Shown piece by piece: positions 62,593 to 64,000 of a stretch of DNA of 64,000 nucleotides. The stretch is from Hyaloperonospora brassicae (lineage: Eukaryota > Oomycota > Peronosporomycetes > Peronosporales > Peronosporaceae): contig CANTFL010000086.1 of the NCBI GenBank assembly GCA_947650285.1, forward strand, positions 1,240,001 through 1,304,000. Direction: 5' to 3'. The translations under genes were made by a program, and so were the position numbers. Position 1 is the stretch's first letter. The number at the start of each line of letters is the position of its first letter. The notes beneath the pieces are model-generated. The model ran no database searches and was not told the DNA's origin. It saw only the letters and a list, made by a program, of their open reading frames with translations.

Positions 62593-64000
62593 TCATAGAT
62601 CTCGGAGCTGATCTTCTCGAATGGCAAAGTCCGCAGTGGTGAAGTATTCAGCAAGAGGAGAACTGCAATCCATATCCGTCGGGCGCGGTTCGGCAGCTGA
62701 CGATTTGATGCGCGTGTCTGTTGCAGCGAATGGGTCGCCAAGAGGTGTGTGAGGACTTCTATTCGCTGGCTCTTCAGAAGACAAGTCAAAGCTCACGCTT
62801 GCCATAATCCCGAAGCTCTTGTCACCTTCTAGCTGCATGTCAGCCATTCGCTCTTCACGCGACCCGTTTGACGCCGTCCGTTCAATGTTCGCAGTAGCGG
62901 CTTCGGCCTCATGATCATCAGCCACTAGGTCGATAGGGTAGCCCGAAACGCTACCAGCCGATTCCCCATCCAATTCAGGGTTTTGTCGGAACGGAGGAGG
63001 GCCACTGGGTGGTAGTGGCGGTTCGTCTTCCTGAGGTGGATCACTCGAGCTATGACAGTGCAGCTCCAATCCGTCCATCATCGCTCTTCGCGTAAAGCGT
63101 TCGATGTGCGTGTTCCTCCGCGACGCGCACTGGTACATACTGCCACTCGCGCTCTCGCAACCATCATTGTCTTCCGCATCCTTGTTCGTACTAGCATGGG
63201 GACCGACGCGGGCATGGGGACCAACACTTGCATGGGGGCCGCCTGCATGACGAGATGTAGTACGCGAGTTTCGACTAGACCCATGAGAAGAAGAAGGGTG
63301 GGAACTTGTAGAAAGAGCCTCTGCTGTCTTACGTGGGCCCTTCTTGTCCCCGTAGTGGGTGTCGAAGTCAGGAAAATTGTCGATCGCATCATCCTTCACT
63401 TCGATTCCAATGTCGTTCAGATTGCGCCAAAACGTTTCGGTCGAGGCCTTCAGCACACCCATCTCATCATCACATGTTTCAAGGTCGTGCTCCAAGTTTA
63501 CAATGTCATTCTCCACTGCATCCTTATCGTCGTCAACGGCCTTCTTCAGCTCAGTGTGCTTATCTCGCAACTTCGCCTCGATTACAGCTTGATGCTGCTT
63601 GTTCATCTCCACCTTGTGCATCGTCTCACGCAGCAAGACACGGATTTTGAACTCGCATCGTGGGTTCAGGCAGCAATCCGTGTGTGCCTCTACATCGTGC
63701 CAGATGCGGCACATCTTGTTCTTGCACGGCCTGGAGCTACTGCACATCTGGGCCCGAATCTTCTTGCACCCACGTCTACAGACTTTGCCGCGCGGAGGTT
63801 TGCACAGCAGTGCATCGACAAACCGAATAGAACTGCGCAGTCGGTCTTTAAAGAACTTCGTTTCTGCCTGCGTGCGTTGGTCCGGGTAGCACAACTCGCC
63901 AATAGCATCTTCGAACGATAACGCCTCATCTTCATCTTCCGGCTCTTGTACCGCTTTCCCCTCTTTGTGTCGTTTCTCAACTTTTATCTCCTTCTCATCC
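62593..64000 (-). CDS. TAZ-like zinc-finger protein, 5' end beyond the window
   Basis: The minus-strand frame is open from the window edge to a stop at 62593; no ATG start is visible, so at least 35 further N-terminal codons run to position 64000 and the gene begins outside. A Cys/His-rich block (GKVCRRGCKKIRAQMC, then CKNKMCRIWHDVEAHTDCCL and NPRCEFKIR) resembles a TAZ zinc finger, a protein-interaction domain of transcriptional co-activators. It is followed by a coiled coil (about 110 residues, HTELKKAVDDDKDAVENDIV) and a long Ser/Pro/acidic disordered tail with short VGPHA repeats (about 63190-63245), a PPLPPSGPPP stretch and many Ser/Thr-Pro sites. Probably a nuclear regulator. The TAZ assignment is by cysteine pattern only. 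Confidence 0.7.
   Translation of the reverse strand, partial: DEKEIKVEKRHKEGKAVQEPEDEDEALSFEDAIGELCYPDQRTQAETKFFKDRLRSSIRFVDALLCKPPRGKVCRRGCKKIRAQMCSSSRPCKNKMCRIWHDVEAHTDCCLNPRCEFKIRVLLRETMHKVEMNKQHQAVIEAKLRDKHTELKKAVDDDKDAVENDIVNLEHDLETCDDEMGVLKASTETFWRNLNDIGIEVKDDAIDNFPDFDTHYGDKKGPRKTAEALSTSSHPSSSHGSSRNSRTTSRHAGGPHASVGPHARVGPHASTNKDAEDNDGCESASGSMYQCASRRNTHIERFTRRAMMDGLELHCHSSSDPPQEDEPPLPPSGPPPFRQNPELDGESAGSVSGYPIDLVADDHEAEAATANIERTASNGSREERMADMQLEGDKSFGIMASVSFDLSSEEPANRSPHTPLGDPFAATDTRIKSSAAEPRPTDMDCSSPLAEYFTTADFAIREDQLRDL

Noticed and set aside
1..64000. RXLR or Crinkler effector genes
   Set aside because: No ORF combined a signal peptide with an RXLR-EER or LFLAK-type motif at the expected distance.
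1..64000. tRNA, rRNA, CRISPR array
   Set aside because: No cloverleaf, conserved rRNA stretches or spaced direct repeats were seen; the repeats present are LTRs, TSDs and microsatellites.

Overview
The window is nuclear DNA from an oomycete, most likely Peronosporales (Phytophthora or a downy mildew). Evidence: spliceosomal introns of 60-99 nt, a GH81 beta-1,3-glucanase pair, a fused lysine-catabolism enzyme, FAR1-type Mutator and pogo-like transposase relics, a long L1-like LINE and Ty3/gypsy chromoviruses. No tRNA, rRNA, CRISPR or bacterial operon structure was seen.

Layout. 1-3.8 kb: a secreted GH81 glucanase on the minus strand, broken by one extra base in a G7 run. 4.45-13.43 kb: a full-length, apparently young LINE (minus strand) with a perfect 18-bp target-site duplication, a poly(A) end and three open ORFs; its middle ORF carries an OTU-like cysteine protease. 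14.68-16.56 kb: a dead pogo/Tigger-like DNA transposon with TIRs and TA duplication. 18.89-26.87 kb: Ty3/gypsy element 1, with LTRs and a 5-bp TSD. 27.7-29.6 kb: a seven-exon-or-more coiled-coil gene with an F-box-like motif. 31.45-31.89 kb: a solo LTR on the minus strand. 32.9-34.84 kb: a decayed FAR1/MULE transposase. 35.99-44.03 kb: gypsy element 2, a chimera of two LTR subfamilies without a matching TSD. 44.0-44.4 kb: a truncated zinc-finger gene. 47.37-49.72 kb: the intact GH81 paralogue. 53.9-58.0 kb: a divergent pair, an unknown 248-aa protein and lysine-ketoglutarate reductase/saccharopine dehydrogenase. 62.6-64.0 kb: the 3' part of a TAZ-like zinc-finger gene.

The most unusual signal is in the gypsy family. 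LTRs, gag, pol and the 3' antisense ORF are all built from back-to-back short perfect inverted repeats (arms 8-12 bp, loops usually 2-8 nt and often 4 nt) for about 8 kb. At several positions, arm changes between copies are compensated in the opposite arm while loops vary. The same element has a candidate -1 frameshift site whose hairpin contains the gag stop codon, and a long antisense coiled-coil ORF lying opposite the chromodomain. Reading LKR/SDH, GH81 and the LINE I did not see such a chain. The two elements also share a set of disabling lesions.

Functionally, the host genes (GH81, LKR/SDH, TAZ-like, F-box-like coiled coil, unknown 248-aa) form ordinary gene islands. The 33 kb between the two GH81 copies is mainly transposon insertion and decay, which suggests an ancestral local GH81 duplication later separated by mobile elements.
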